Source of the DNA: Mycetocola lacteus
GTDB lineage: Bacteria > Actinomycetota > Actinomycetes > Actinomycetales > Microbacteriaceae
NCBI RefSeq assembly: GCF_003667575.1
Contig: NZ_RCUY01000009.1
Coordinates: 1 to 64,000, forward strand
Reading direction: 5' to 3'
DNA: 64,000 bases
Shown here: positions 43,759-52,149 of the stretch, piece after piece
Layout of the letters: every line of letters starts with the position of its first letter
How positions within the stretch are numbered: the stretch's first letter is position 1
Notes under the pieces: generated by a model
The model's database searches: none
What the model saw: the letters and a program-made list of their open reading frames with translations, nothing else
What the model was told of the DNA's origin: nothing
Program-made: the position numbers and the translations under genes

Positions 43759-45404
43759 AAGTATCCAGCGGAATGCATCCAAAAAGAGAATATATTAAGC
43801 GTCTCCAAGCGTCGATCCAGGTGAAAGGTTTCGTGACCACGGCCTTGACCGTTGCTTTGCTTTCTGTACCTCCAATGGCTGCACACGCAGCTTCCCCATC
43901 TGGGGAGGAGCGTACGGCAGCACTTTGGTATGTAGATGCATTGGGAATTCCTGCAGCGAAAGCCGAGGGGCTGACTGGCAAGGGCATGCGTATAGCAGTA
44001 GTGGACGATGGCATCAATCTCCAAGCCTCAGAGCTACAAGGTGCGAACATTAACGTTCATGGGAACTACTGCTTAAATCAAGACACAGGTAAGCCGATAC
44101 CGGCAGATTCCCCGGATGGTGCGATTTCGCAGCATGGCACGAGTGTCGTGGCCATGCTTGTGGGAAACGGTCGTGCGTCTGATGGTGGGCTTGGAACCGT
44201 AGGAATTGTGCCTGATGCTCAAATTGATTTTTACGCTGCAGGCCCACTCGTCACTGAAGAACAAGAGGCGGCCGGCTGGGATAAGATTTGTCCTTCCAGC
44301 CAAGGAAGCGATGGGGCTTTCAGCGGCGATGCATGGAGAAACGCAATGAATGATGCGGTTTCTTCAGGGGCGTCATTTGTTTCCGTCTCCCTTGCCGGCT
44401 CGGTGACCACTTTCAAACAAGGGCTTGTTGACGCCGGGCGACTTGGAGTAACAGTAGTTGCATCTGCTTTGAACCCTGGGAATGATTCTCTTGGAGTCGG
44501 TGCTTTTCCCGCAGCGGGCAACGGAACGGTGGCAGTCAACGCCGTCGGTCGTGACAATAAAGTCATTGGACGTAGCGATGGGTTTGGCGGTGGCTTACAG
44601 GTTGGCAATGGAAACATGACCGTGGGGGCTCCTGGAGTGCGAATCTTGTCCATGAATGCACAATGGCAACCTACGATTGAGCATGGGACCTCTTATGCTG
44701 CACCGTTGCTCACAGGCGCGTTGGTGTTGACGTCGCAGAAATATCCGAAAGCTACGCATAACCAGCTCTTGCAGTCGCTTATTAACACCACGGACAAGAG
44801 TCTTCGTGACGGAGCGTTGTCGTGGGAGAACGACCTTGGCTATGGAATTGCTTCACTGCCCGAGATGCTGAGCCGAGATCCCTCCGGATTTCCGGATGTG
44901 AACCCGATATTCGTCGATGATCCAAGCGATCCTCGTTGCAAGGGGCCACGTTCCTCAGCTCAACCGACAACTATGGAAAAATGCCGATGGGCGCAGTATC
45001 CGACAGCTCAAGAGATCAAGGACGCTAAGTCCTCGTCCAACCCGATCGCAAAGCCTGAAGACAACACGAAAAAGAGTCAATCGTCTGGCTTTCTAACCCT
45101 GATATCTGCTATCGGTGCAGGGATCGTTGTTTTGGTCGCAGCTGGTGTCTCGATCCCTATGTTAGTTCGCCGCCGCCGACGACGTAGTGCGACATTTGTA
45201 CAGGTCGAAGGTGCTGGTCTTCAGCAAACAGGTCCCAACTATCCGGTGACAGGACCTGGCGCTGGAGATCCCAAAAATGCTGGTGTTCAGAAAGCACCTA
45301 TCCACCCGGGTTCGGCACCAATTAGGCCAGCGCATGGACAGGGAACAAACACTCTGTCAGATGCCCCAGATTCAACCCGAAAAACTGAACGAAACGAGGA
45401 GTAA
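43755..45404 (+). CDS. Mycosin-like S8 protease of the array, copy 2
   Basis: 549 residues from GTG 43755. Signal peptide ends near AAHAA (residue 46); catalytic Asp84 (AVVDDGIN), His127 (QHGTSVVAML), Ser313 (EHGTSYAAP); Asn240 in SALNPG is in the oxyanion region. One membrane helix follows (about 437-461), then a basic RRRRRR stretch and an unusually long, Pro/Gly-rich cytoplasmic tail of about 80 residues that the first copy lacks. It is very similar to copy 3 over the catalytic domain (GNYCLNQDTGKPIPADS in both). It overlaps its neighbours at both ends. Confidence 0.92.
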   Translation: MKVSSGMHPKREYIKRLQASIQVKGFVTTALTVALLSVPPMAAHAASPSGEERTAALWYVDALGIPAAKAEGLTGKGMRIAVVDDGINLQASELQGANINVHGNYCLNQDTGKPIPADSPDGAISQHGTSVVAMLVGNGRASDGGLGTVGIVPDAQIDFYAAGPLVTEEQEAAGWDKICPSSQGSDGAFSGDAWRNAMNDAVSSGASFVSVSLAGSVTTFKQGLVDAGRLGVTVVASALNPGNDSLGVGAFPAAGNGTVAVNAVGRDNKVIGRSDGFGGGLQVGNGNMTVGAPGVRILSMNAQWQPTIEHGTSYAAPLLTGALVLTSQKYPKATHNQLLQSLINTTDKSLRDGALSWENDLGYGIASLPEMLSRDPSGFPDVNPIFVDDPSDPRCKGPRSSAQPTTMEKCRWAQYPTAQEIKDAKSSSNPIAKPEDNTKKSQSSGFLTLISAIGAGIVVLVAAGVSIPMLVRRRRRRSATFVQVEGAGLQQTGPNYPVTGPGAGDPKNAGVQKAPIHPGSAPIRPAHGQGTNTLSDAPDSTRKTERNEE

Positions 45405-46051
45405 TGGCCAATCAGGGGGACGCTGAAGCACAACTAAAGGATTTTGTTCAGGGTAAAAGCTGGGTAGCACCAAACCTTGCGATACTTCGGGGAAAACTTC
45501 TCGAGGCGCGGGGCCAACTTGTCACGCGGGGCATCGATCTTTTCGGTTCTTGGAATGGAGAATCTTCGGAAGCTGCACGAGCCGCGGCATCTGTTCTCGT
45601 GGAAACGATTGCCACTCTAGAACAACAGTGTGCAGATATTGAAAAAGCCATCGATCAGGATGACTTGGAGCGCAGAGCGTCTGCTGAGTCTGCTCTGAAG
45701 AAGCTCCCCAAGGATGCAATTCCTGATTCCACACTCCGCGCGGTACTTCAAGGTGCGACGATCGTGAACCCTATCGGAGGCGGGCTTCTCACGATGGCGA
45801 CAATCGCACTTTTCGCGAATCAACTTTCCGAGGAACGAAATAGGGTTGCGCAAGCTGAGCTATCGAAAATCGAATCCAAAATAGATCGCGCCGCGAATTC
45901 CCTTGTCGAGCGTCGCACGGAGCATATCGCTCTGAATGAGCGATTTGGTAAAAGCGACTTTGGGATTACCGAAGGATCGGAATCTCGGCCACCTCGGACT
46001 GCGACACTTCCTTGGGGCGGCCCGAATGTCTGCGGACGAGATGGGAACTAA
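45404..46051 (+). CDS. WXG protein of the array, copy 2 (short)
   Basis: 215 residues from ATG 45404, one base overlapping the stop of mycosin copy 2. It is helical, with Trp50-Asn-Gly52 at exactly the position of the motif in copy 1, and aligns with the first 185 residues of that protein (TLRAVLQGATIVNPIGGGLLT). It lacks the Gly-rich tail and ends soon after the aligned region (WGGPNVCGRDGN). The end of the frame runs into the start region of mycosin copy 3, so a fused or shortened tail is possible. By context a T7SS-exported partner of the mycosins. Confidence 0.75.
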   Translation: MANQGDAEAQLKDFVQGKSWVAPNLAILRGKLLEARGQLVTRGIDLFGSWNGESSEAARAAASVLVETIATLEQQCADIEKAIDQDDLERRASAESALKKLPKDAIPDSTLRAVLQGATIVNPIGGGLLTMATIALFANQLSEERNRVAQAELSKIESKIDRAANSLVERRTEHIALNERFGKSDFGITEGSESRPPRTATLPWGGPNVCGRDGN

Positions 46052-46055
46052 TCGA

Positions 46056-47681
46056 ATGCATTCACGTAAGCGCCGCGAGCATTCACACGCCTACGGGTAC
46101 CTGGGCAAGGGCTTGGCGGCCGCAGGAGCGGTTGCAGCTTTGGTGGTTGGGGTTTCGCTTCCCGCGCACGCCACCGCTCCGTCCTCTGACCAACGTACCG
46201 CTGGCTTGTGGTATGTGGACGCGATGGGGATTCCTGCGGCGAAAGCCGAGGGGTTGACGGGTAAAGGCATCCGGATCGCGGTTGTTGATGATGGGATCAA
46301 TCTGAAGGCTGCGGAGCTTCAGGGGGCGAACATTACTGTTCACGGCAACTACTGCCTGAACCAGGATACGGGGAAACCGATACCGGCCGACTCTACTGAT
46401 GGTTCGATTTCTCAGCATGGTACAAGTGTGGTGGCGATGCTTGTCGGAAATGGCCGTGCATCTGACGGGGGGCCGGGAACAGTAGGTATTGTTCCTGATG
46501 CTCAAATCGATTTCTATGCCGCAGGACCGATTGTTTCTAAAGAGCAGGAAGCTGCGGGGTGGGACCAGATCTGTCCGACGGGTCGCGATGATGATGGAAC
46601 CTTCACCGGCGACTCGTGGGAAGATGCGATGAACGACGCTGTGGACTCAGGCGCGTCGTTTGTGTCTGTTTCGCTCGCTGGCTCTGGCCTCTCATTCATA
46701 GACGGCTTGACTCAAGCTGCGAGTCGAGGGGTTACGGTGGTGGCCTCGGCACGAAATCCCGGGAACGATTCGAGTGGGGTGGGGGATTTTCCTGCCGCGG
46801 GAAACGGTACTGTGTCGGTTAATGCCGTTGGGCGGGACAATAAGGTCATTGGCCAGAGCGATGGTTTTGGCGGTGGTTTGCAAGTGGGTAGTGGAAACAC
46901 GGCCGTGGGGGCTCCCGGCGTGCGAATTCTATCGATGGATGCGCAGTGGCAGCCCACGATTGAGCATGGTACGTCGTATGCGACACCGCTGGTAACCGGT
47001 GCGCTGGCGTTAGCGTCTCAAAAATATCCGAAGGCGACCCACAATCAGTTGTTGCAGTCCCTGATTAACACTACGGATAGGTCTCTGCGTGATGGTGCTC
47101 TCTCCTGGGAGAGTGATCTTGGCTACGGTATTGCCTCGTTACCTGATCTGTTGAGCCGGGATCCGTCTTCGTTTCCGGATGAAAACCCGCTATTTGTGAA
47201 CGATCCCAGTGACCCTCGCTGTATGTGGCCGCGCTCATCGACCCAGCCGACCACGATGGAGAAGTGCCGGTGGGCTCAGAATCCGACTCTTGAAGAAGTC
47301 AAAGCGGCCAGTGCTTCGGCGCGGCCTTCGACCCAATCGCCGCTACCTGGTGAAAACGCTATGGGGATGCCATTGCCCTGGGTGATTCTTGGTGCCGTGT
47401 TTGGAATCGTGGTCATTGCCGCTGCTGGGGTACTTGTTCCGGTCCTTATCGTCCGCAATCGCAGGGCGAAACTCGCAGAAGCAAGCCGTCAGAGTAATTC
47501 TCATCACGTTATGCCGCATGAGCAGGGGAGCCGGTTGGGCATGCAGAATGGCTCTGATTCTAGGCATCTGCCTCAGGCACCTCAGAACTGGGGCTCACCG
47601 AATCAGGTGGGACAGCCTGTCCGAGATGACAGCAGTCAAAACATTACTCATAACGATGAGCGCAAAAAGGAGGCTGAATAA
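46056..47681 (+). CDS. Mycosin-like S8 protease of the array, copy 3
   Basis: 541 residues if ATG 46056 is used; ATG 46026 and 46041 are in-frame alternatives that overlap the preceding gene, and no ribosome site is strong. Signal peptide ends near PAHATA (residue 41). Catalytic Asp78, His121 and Ser307 (EHGTSYATP) are intact. The membrane helix (about 432-460) is followed by a 75-residue hydrophilic tail rich in Asn and Gln, as in copy 2. It shares long identical stretches with copy 2, so these two separated recently. Confidence 0.9.
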   Translation: MHSRKRREHSHAYGYLGKGLAAAGAVAALVVGVSLPAHATAPSSDQRTAGLWYVDAMGIPAAKAEGLTGKGIRIAVVDDGINLKAAELQGANITVHGNYCLNQDTGKPIPADSTDGSISQHGTSVVAMLVGNGRASDGGPGTVGIVPDAQIDFYAAGPIVSKEQEAAGWDQICPTGRDDDGTFTGDSWEDAMNDAVDSGASFVSVSLAGSGLSFIDGLTQAASRGVTVVASARNPGNDSSGVGDFPAAGNGTVSVNAVGRDNKVIGQSDGFGGGLQVGSGNTAVGAPGVRILSMDAQWQPTIEHGTSYATPLVTGALALASQKYPKATHNQLLQSLINTTDRSLRDGALSWESDLGYGIASLPDLLSRDPSSFPDENPLFVNDPSDPRCMWPRSSTQPTTMEKCRWAQNPTLEEVKAASASARPSTQSPLPGENAMGMPLPWVILGAVFGIVVIAAAGVLVPVLIVRNRRAKLAEASRQSNSHHVMPHEQGSRLGMQNGSDSRHLPQAPQNWGSPNQVGQPVRDDSSQNITHNDERKKEAE

Positions 47682-47683
47682 AA

Positions 47684-47842
47684 ATGGCTCAGCAGGGGGA
47701 AGCTGAAAAGAAGCTTGTGGAACTTGCTTCCGGTAGGAGTTGGGCTGCGCCAACCCTGGCTAAACGCCGAGACAAAGCCCACTCACAGTGGATCAGGTCG
47801 AAAAGGCACGTGCTCAGAGAAACTAGAGGTACGTCCGAGTGA
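47684..47842 (+). pseudogene. Truncated WXG-protein remnant, array copy 3
   Basis: An open frame of 52 residues from ATG 47684, with AGGAGG about ten bases upstream. The first 26 residues (MAQQGEAEKKLVELASGRSW and on) align with the N-termini of the two array WXG proteins, then similarity stops before the WXG position and the rest is unrelated and basic. The remaining 130 or more residues are missing. It is translated in coupling with the following mycosin (GTGA overlap), so it may now act only as a leader. Confidence 0.6.
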
Positions 47843-49269
47843 GGGTTAAAATTCAAAGCCTCTCGATTGGTCGTCGGCGAATTGGTATGACGGTATTGGC
47901 GGCCTTCTTTACCACGGCGATGGTTATTGGTTCAGCGGCAACTCAGCAGGATTCAGTTTTCGCGATGCCTTCTACCAACGAAGCTCAAGCCCAAGGACTC
48001 TGGTATTTGAACAAAACTGGCGTGGCGTAGGCACACTCGGAGGGCCTCAGCGGAAAAGGAATCCGCATTGCGGTAGTTGATGATGGAATCAATTCACGTG
48101 CTGCCGAGCTGCAGGGCGCAAACATCAAGGTTCACGGAGGATTTTGTCTGGACCAAGGCTCGGGAGCTCCCATACCCGCAGATTCAACGGATCCCCTGAT
48201 CTCTCAGCATGGAACTAGCGTTGTAGCGATGCTTGTCGGGAACGGCCAGTCGTCGGATGGCGGCCCTGGCGCTCAGGGAGTTGCTCCTGATGCACAAATC
48301 GATTTTTTTGCGACGGGTCCGGTCACTTCGAAACAAGAAGAAGCTGAGGGCAAGTCTAAGGTTTGTCCTTCTGAGAAGAATGCTGATGGCGAATTCAGCG
48401 GCGACTCCTGGGAAAGCGCGATGAATGCTGCGGCATCATCTGGAGCAGATTTTGTTTCAGTCTCGTTGGCCGGGCAGTATCTGACATTTAAAGCGGGCAT
48501 GATTGATGCGATGAAACGAGGCGTTACAGTCGTGGGATCCGCGCTGAACCCAGGTGATGACTCCATAGGTATTGGTGCCTTCCCCGCCGCGGGGAACGGA
48601 ACTCTGGCTGTAAACGCGGTTGGCGATGATGCGAAAGTTATTGGTGAGAGCGCGGGTTTCAGGCAAGAGATTCCGATTGGAAGGCCAAACATGGGAATCA
48701 GTGCGCCTGGAGTAGGTATTCTCTCAATTGGCGCTGACTGGAAACCCGCTATTGAGAACGGGACTTCTCTTGCGACTCCATATGTCACCGGCGTATTGGC
48801 GCTGGCTGCTCAGAAATACCCGAAAGCATCTAAGAACCAGCTCATTCAGGCTCTCCTCCATACTACGGATGACAACTCTCACGCTGGAAAACTGGAATGG
48901 GACGAGCTTTTCGGATACGGTATCGTGTCGCTTCCTGATTTTCTCGGGACGGATCCGTCCAGCTACCCAGACGTAAATCCCCTGTTCGTCACCGCCCCAT
49001 CTGATCCTCGATGTAAAGCGGAAGACCAAACGTCGCAGCCGTCTTCCATGGAACAGTGTGCATGGGCCAAATTTCCCACAACTGCCGATATTTCAGGTGC
49101 CCCGACGCAACCTAGCCAAAGCGCAGGAGACACATCCGACAACGCTAAAGAAAATGGCGCTCAATTGGAATTGGTTTACGCCTTCGCTGTCGGAGCCTTG
49201 GTCATTCTTGGCGGCGCAGTTTGGATCTTCGCCTACTCGCGAAGGCGCAGAAGGTCACAGTCTAACTAG
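47839..49269 (+). pseudogene. Mycosin-like protease of the array, copy 4, interrupted by an amber codon
   Basis: From GTG 47839 the frame encodes a signal peptide and the N-terminal SNEAQAQGLWYLNKTGVA, then meets TAG at 48028-48030, then continues in the same frame to 49269 with the whole catalytic domain: AVVDDGIN, QHGTSVVAML, ENGTSLATP, a membrane helix (VYAFAVGALVILGGAVWIF) and a basic tail. The other copies have Lys (in AKAEG) at the stop position, so one AAG-to-TAG change explains it. Without read-through the protease would lack its signal peptide. The sequence beyond the stop shows no other damage, so the mutation seems recent. Confidence 0.8.
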
Positions 49270-49626
49270 GTCATAAAATCGATCAGTTTCAATAGCGGAG
49301 GCAACGCGATCCTCCACAAGCTGTTTACAAGGACGCAATTAGACACGAATGTGCAGCATGCGCGAGATGATGTGAAATTTGCGCTGTAGATGGCGTTATT
49401 CTGCCCCGCAAAGAGGGTAGGCTAGCGGAGACGCATTTATGCGTCTGGATCTCAGTGTTCATCGTGGGGCGATGCCTGGGATTTCGGAAAGTGCGAATTT
49501 CGTGCCGCCCGGGGGAGCTTTCTGAGGGATTCGGATATGGATGGTTGGTTCTCCCTCCCCAATCACAACACGGTGTTCACCGTCTGAACGCCAAGAAAAC
49601 GATCCCAGCACTACGGAGGAGTATCG
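49270..49626. other. Intergenic region before the EccC operon
   Basis: No gene is supported in these 357 bases. They contain a perfect inverted repeat, GACGCAT-TT-ATGCGTC at 49430-49445, that could be an operator, and a TACGGAGGAG ribosome site directly before 49627. The promoter of the eccC operon is expected here. Confidence 0.4.
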
Positions 49627-50817
49627 ATGGCAAGCAACAAGATTGTTGTGGTCCCGCAGACCCTGATGGATGCGGAACAGTATCAGGGCGATTTTGCCCG
49701 GGCTCTTGAAGCAAACTACGGATATTTGCAGACGCACTGCCGACTCGACGGGGCGTTTGGGGTGCTGATGCTGCCGATGCAGAACTACCATAATCAGGCT
49801 CGAGACTTGATTCTGAAAAACTTTGAAGCGCTCAAAAACATTGCGATCGCGAGCCAGAATGGGCTGCGGCAGGCACTCAAGGACTATAGCGATCACGAAC
49901 AAAAAGTCATCGATGAAACGTGCAAACTCGGCACGCAAATCAACGGTGATTTTTCTGGCAACAGTGGCGTGCAGATTAACGGTCCGGTGACCATCAACGG
50001 CAACGGGAACTCCATCGGCGGTGCCGGCGGCGGGGGTAATCCCGGTGGCGGATCCGCCGGAGGAAGATACGGCGGAGGCTCTGCCGCCGGTGGTGGCGGT
50101 GCCGGGGGTTCAGCAGCTGCCGGAGGTAGCGGCGGCGCAGGTGGTGCCGGAGGTGCTGGAGGCGCTGGAGGCGCTGGAGGCGCTGGCGGATCCGCGCCGT
50201 ATACCCCTCCGGTTGTTGACCAGACTCTGCCCGATTTCCCGGATGCTCCCACCCCGCCCACTCTCGGCGGCGGAGCCGGTGGCGTCGGAGGTAGCGGTGG
50301 TGCCGGTGGTGCCGGTGGAGACGGCGGCGCTGGTGGCGGTGTCGACAGTTCGGGCGGCAGCGGTGGAGACGGCGGTGCTGGTGGATCGGGCGGAGCTGGG
50401 GGAGCCGGGGGAGCTGGGGGAGCCGGCGGCGACGGAAACCATGTCTCACTACCCGGTGCACCCACACATCCGGTAGATCCGACACATCTCGGTGAGCCGG
50501 TAGATCCTACCGACCCCGGTGCCGTTGTGTCGCCGGTTGACCCCGCCGTGCCGGTGGATCTCAACGAGGGATTGCCACGAAACTGGGACGAGATCGTCGC
50601 CAAGGATCCGCTGGGGCGCACCGATGCGGAGCTGCGGGAACTGTGGCTCAACCGAGAGGCCGTCGTAATTATCGCACCGCCGAAATCGCACATCGGGTTT
50701 GGCTACCCCGAAGAGATCAACCTCAACGTCAACGTGGTGTCCAACGTCAATGTGAACATCAACCTCGACAGTCTCCTGCGTGAGGCCCTCGGGACCAGCG
50801 AACGGAGCAACGCATGA
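49627..50817 (+). CDS. Gly/Ala-rich PGRS-like T7SS substrate candidate
   Basis: 396 residues from ATG 49627 with CGGAGGAG upstream. The N-terminal 100 residues are helical and include YSDHE (Tyr87 to Glu91), which fits the YxxxD/E export signal, but no WXG. A short strand-rich link (VQINGPVTINGNGNS) leads to a 200-residue region of GGAGG-type repeats (about 127-275), similar in composition to mycobacterial PE_PGRS proteins, then Pro/Asp repeats (PTHPVDPTHLGEPVDP), and a hydrophobic C-terminus (LNVNVVSNVNVNINL). No relation to PE or PPE sequences is seen. As the first gene of the operon it is a likely surface or secreted substrate. Confidence 0.7.
   Translation: MASNKIVVVPQTLMDAEQYQGDFARALEANYGYLQTHCRLDGAFGVLMLPMQNYHNQARDLILKNFEALKNIAIASQNGLRQALKDYSDHEQKVIDETCKLGTQINGDFSGNSGVQINGPVTINGNGNSIGGAGGGGNPGGGSAGGRYGGGSAAGGGGAGGSAAAGGSGGAGGAGGAGGAGGAGGAGGSAPYTPPVVDQTLPDFPDAPTPPTLGGGAGGVGGSGGAGGAGGDGGAGGGVDSSGGSGGDGGAGGSGGAGGAGGAGGAGGDGNHVSLPGAPTHPVDPTHLGEPVDPTDPGAVVSPVDPAVPVDLNEGLPRNWDEIVAKDPLGRTDAELRELWLNREAVVIIAPPKSHIGFGYPEEINLNVNVVSNVNVNINLDSLLREALGTSERSNA
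50080..50450 (+). repeat. GGAGG-type coding repeat
   Basis: In-frame imperfect repeats of Gly-Gly-Ala codons (GGTGCCGGAGGT-like units), interrupted by a non-repetitive segment at about 50195-50270. They encode the Gly/Ala-rich middle of the PGRS-like protein and are a likely site of length change and mis-assembly. Confidence 0.8.
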
Positions 50818-51599
50818 GCTCGATCACCCCGGTAGCGGATCCGGCCTCGGTCCTCACCACCCCATCGGTGTCCAAGGAGTCCCTGGACAAGGTGATGCAG
50901 GCGCGCGGTAACTCAATATTTGGTCAGTTTGATAACATCGCCCGTCAGCTCTTCAACTTCAGTCCTCTCGATGAGTGGGTATTCAACCCGTTTATTGGTG
51001 ACTGGCAGCGCATGGATAAGGCGGCTGCCGCGTGGACAAACACGGCTACGGCGCTGGAGATGTTCGGGCAGAACGCCCAGCATCTCACCGAGGTTGTGGG
51101 CGACGACTGGGAGGGCGAGGGATTTGATGCTTTCAAAGCGTCCCAGGCCAGTTTCGCCGAGAAGCTCCCGCCACTGGCGCAGCAATGCACCAATGCAGCC
51201 GAACTGAACCTCGCCTTTGTGGACTATGCCTCCCAGGTCGCCGGGCTGATTCTCGACATTCTGGATATCCTCGCGCAGAAGCTCATTCGAATGTCCGCCG
51301 AAGCGGCGGTGCCGGTTGCCGGATGGGTAGCCGCCGGAATCGAAGTCGCAGATCTGGTTGCCAAGGTGTGCGACTGGTCGGTTCGAATCCTCGACCTGAT
51401 CAACAGCGTGGTGCGCATCGCTCAGGCCTACATCGCCATCATGACGGGGTTCCAGAATTCGCTGAGCGCGATCACGTCGTTGCTGGACACCTGGACTTCC
51501 GTGGCCTCCAACGTGGGCGCGGTTGCCAGCCTCGCCAGCGAGGTGCTCAACAAGGCACCCAAACAGCCCGCCGCGACGAAGCCGGCACCGATCGGGTAG
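50814..51599 (+). CDS. Long WXG-motif membrane-associated protein of the T7SS operon
   Basis: 261 residues from ATG 50814, overlapping the previous stop (ATGA). Trp99-Glu-Gly101 in DDWEGEGFDAFKA is a WXG motif, here at the turn between the helices AAAWTNTATALEMFG and ASFAEKLPPLAQQC. A long hydrophobic region (about 145-245) follows, with helices AGLILDILDILAQKLI, VPVAGWVAAGIEVADLVAKV and a further one. It resembles the N-terminal halves of polymorphic T7SS toxins without a toxin domain. It may be a secreted partner of the PGRS-like protein; function not known. Confidence 0.75.
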   Translation: MSSITPVADPASVLTTPSVSKESLDKVMQARGNSIFGQFDNIARQLFNFSPLDEWVFNPFIGDWQRMDKAAAAWTNTATALEMFGQNAQHLTEVVGDDWEGEGFDAFKASQASFAEKLPPLAQQCTNAAELNLAFVDYASQVAGLILDILDILAQKLIRMSAEAAVPVAGWVAAGIEVADLVAKVCDWSVRILDLINSVVRIAQAYIAIMTGFQNSLSAITSLLDTWTSVASNVGAVASLASEVLNKAPKQPAATKPAPIG

Positions 51600-51657
51600 C
51601 GCGCTGCGCCCCGAGACCGTTTGAGTATACGTCGACATCACCGACGAAAGGACCATC

Positions 51658-52062
51658 ATGAGCGACGACTTCGCCGCCACACTGGAAAACATTCGCCAGC
51701 AAACCGCGGCAATTCAGCGCGAGCGTGACGAGCTGCGTAAGGAAATCGAAGCCGAGCGCGAGGCCAACGCCGAGCTCAAGGAAAAGCTGATCGCGGCACG
51801 CCGCTCCGGGGAGCTCGGACCCGAGTGGCGCGTACTGCAGCAGCGAATCGACATCTTCCAAACCACCGAGGAAGACATCTACAACGGTATCGATCTGTCC
51901 CCGGAGGCACGTTTTGTGCGGAAAACCATGGGGGAGTACTACGGCCGGGCACAGCAGGAAATGCAGGAGGGTGAGGGAAGTGAAGAACTCGCCGAATCCA
52001 ACGCTCGTCTTGCTCGTGAGCGCGAAAAACTCGTTGAAACCCTGCGGGACCTCCTCACCTAA
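51658..52062 (+). CDS. Coiled-coil protein of the T7SS operon, unknown function
   Basis: 134 residues from ATG 51658 with GAAAGGA upstream. It is strongly charged and almost wholly helical, with a heptad-like run (RERDELRKEIEAEREANAEL) in the first half and another near the C-terminus. No signal peptide, WXG or Cys. The position between a WXG protein and the second eccD suggests a cytoplasmic chaperone or escort, but nothing in the sequence identifies one. Confidence 0.7.
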   Translation: MSDDFAATLENIRQQTAAIQRERDELRKEIEAEREANAELKEKLIAARRSGELGPEWRVLQQRIDIFQTTEEDIYNGIDLSPEARFVRKTMGEYYGRAQQEMQEGEGSEELAESNARLAREREKLVETLRDLLT

Positions 52063-52149
52063 ATTCGTCAAGCCCATCCTCACTTACGCCACGAGCGCCG
52101 AGGAGACACACCCCTAGCATCCAACCGGGTGCCGGAAAGAAAGAACCGA

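Noticed and set aside
43755..47681. Call of the array mycosins as additional complete ESX systems
   Set aside because: There are no extra eccB or eccC genes with them; one set of core genes is present, so they look like accessory proteases.
49627..50817. Call of the Gly-rich protein as a true PE_PGRS protein
   Set aside because: The N-terminus lacks the Pro-Glu motif and PE-domain pattern; only the composition of the tail is similar.
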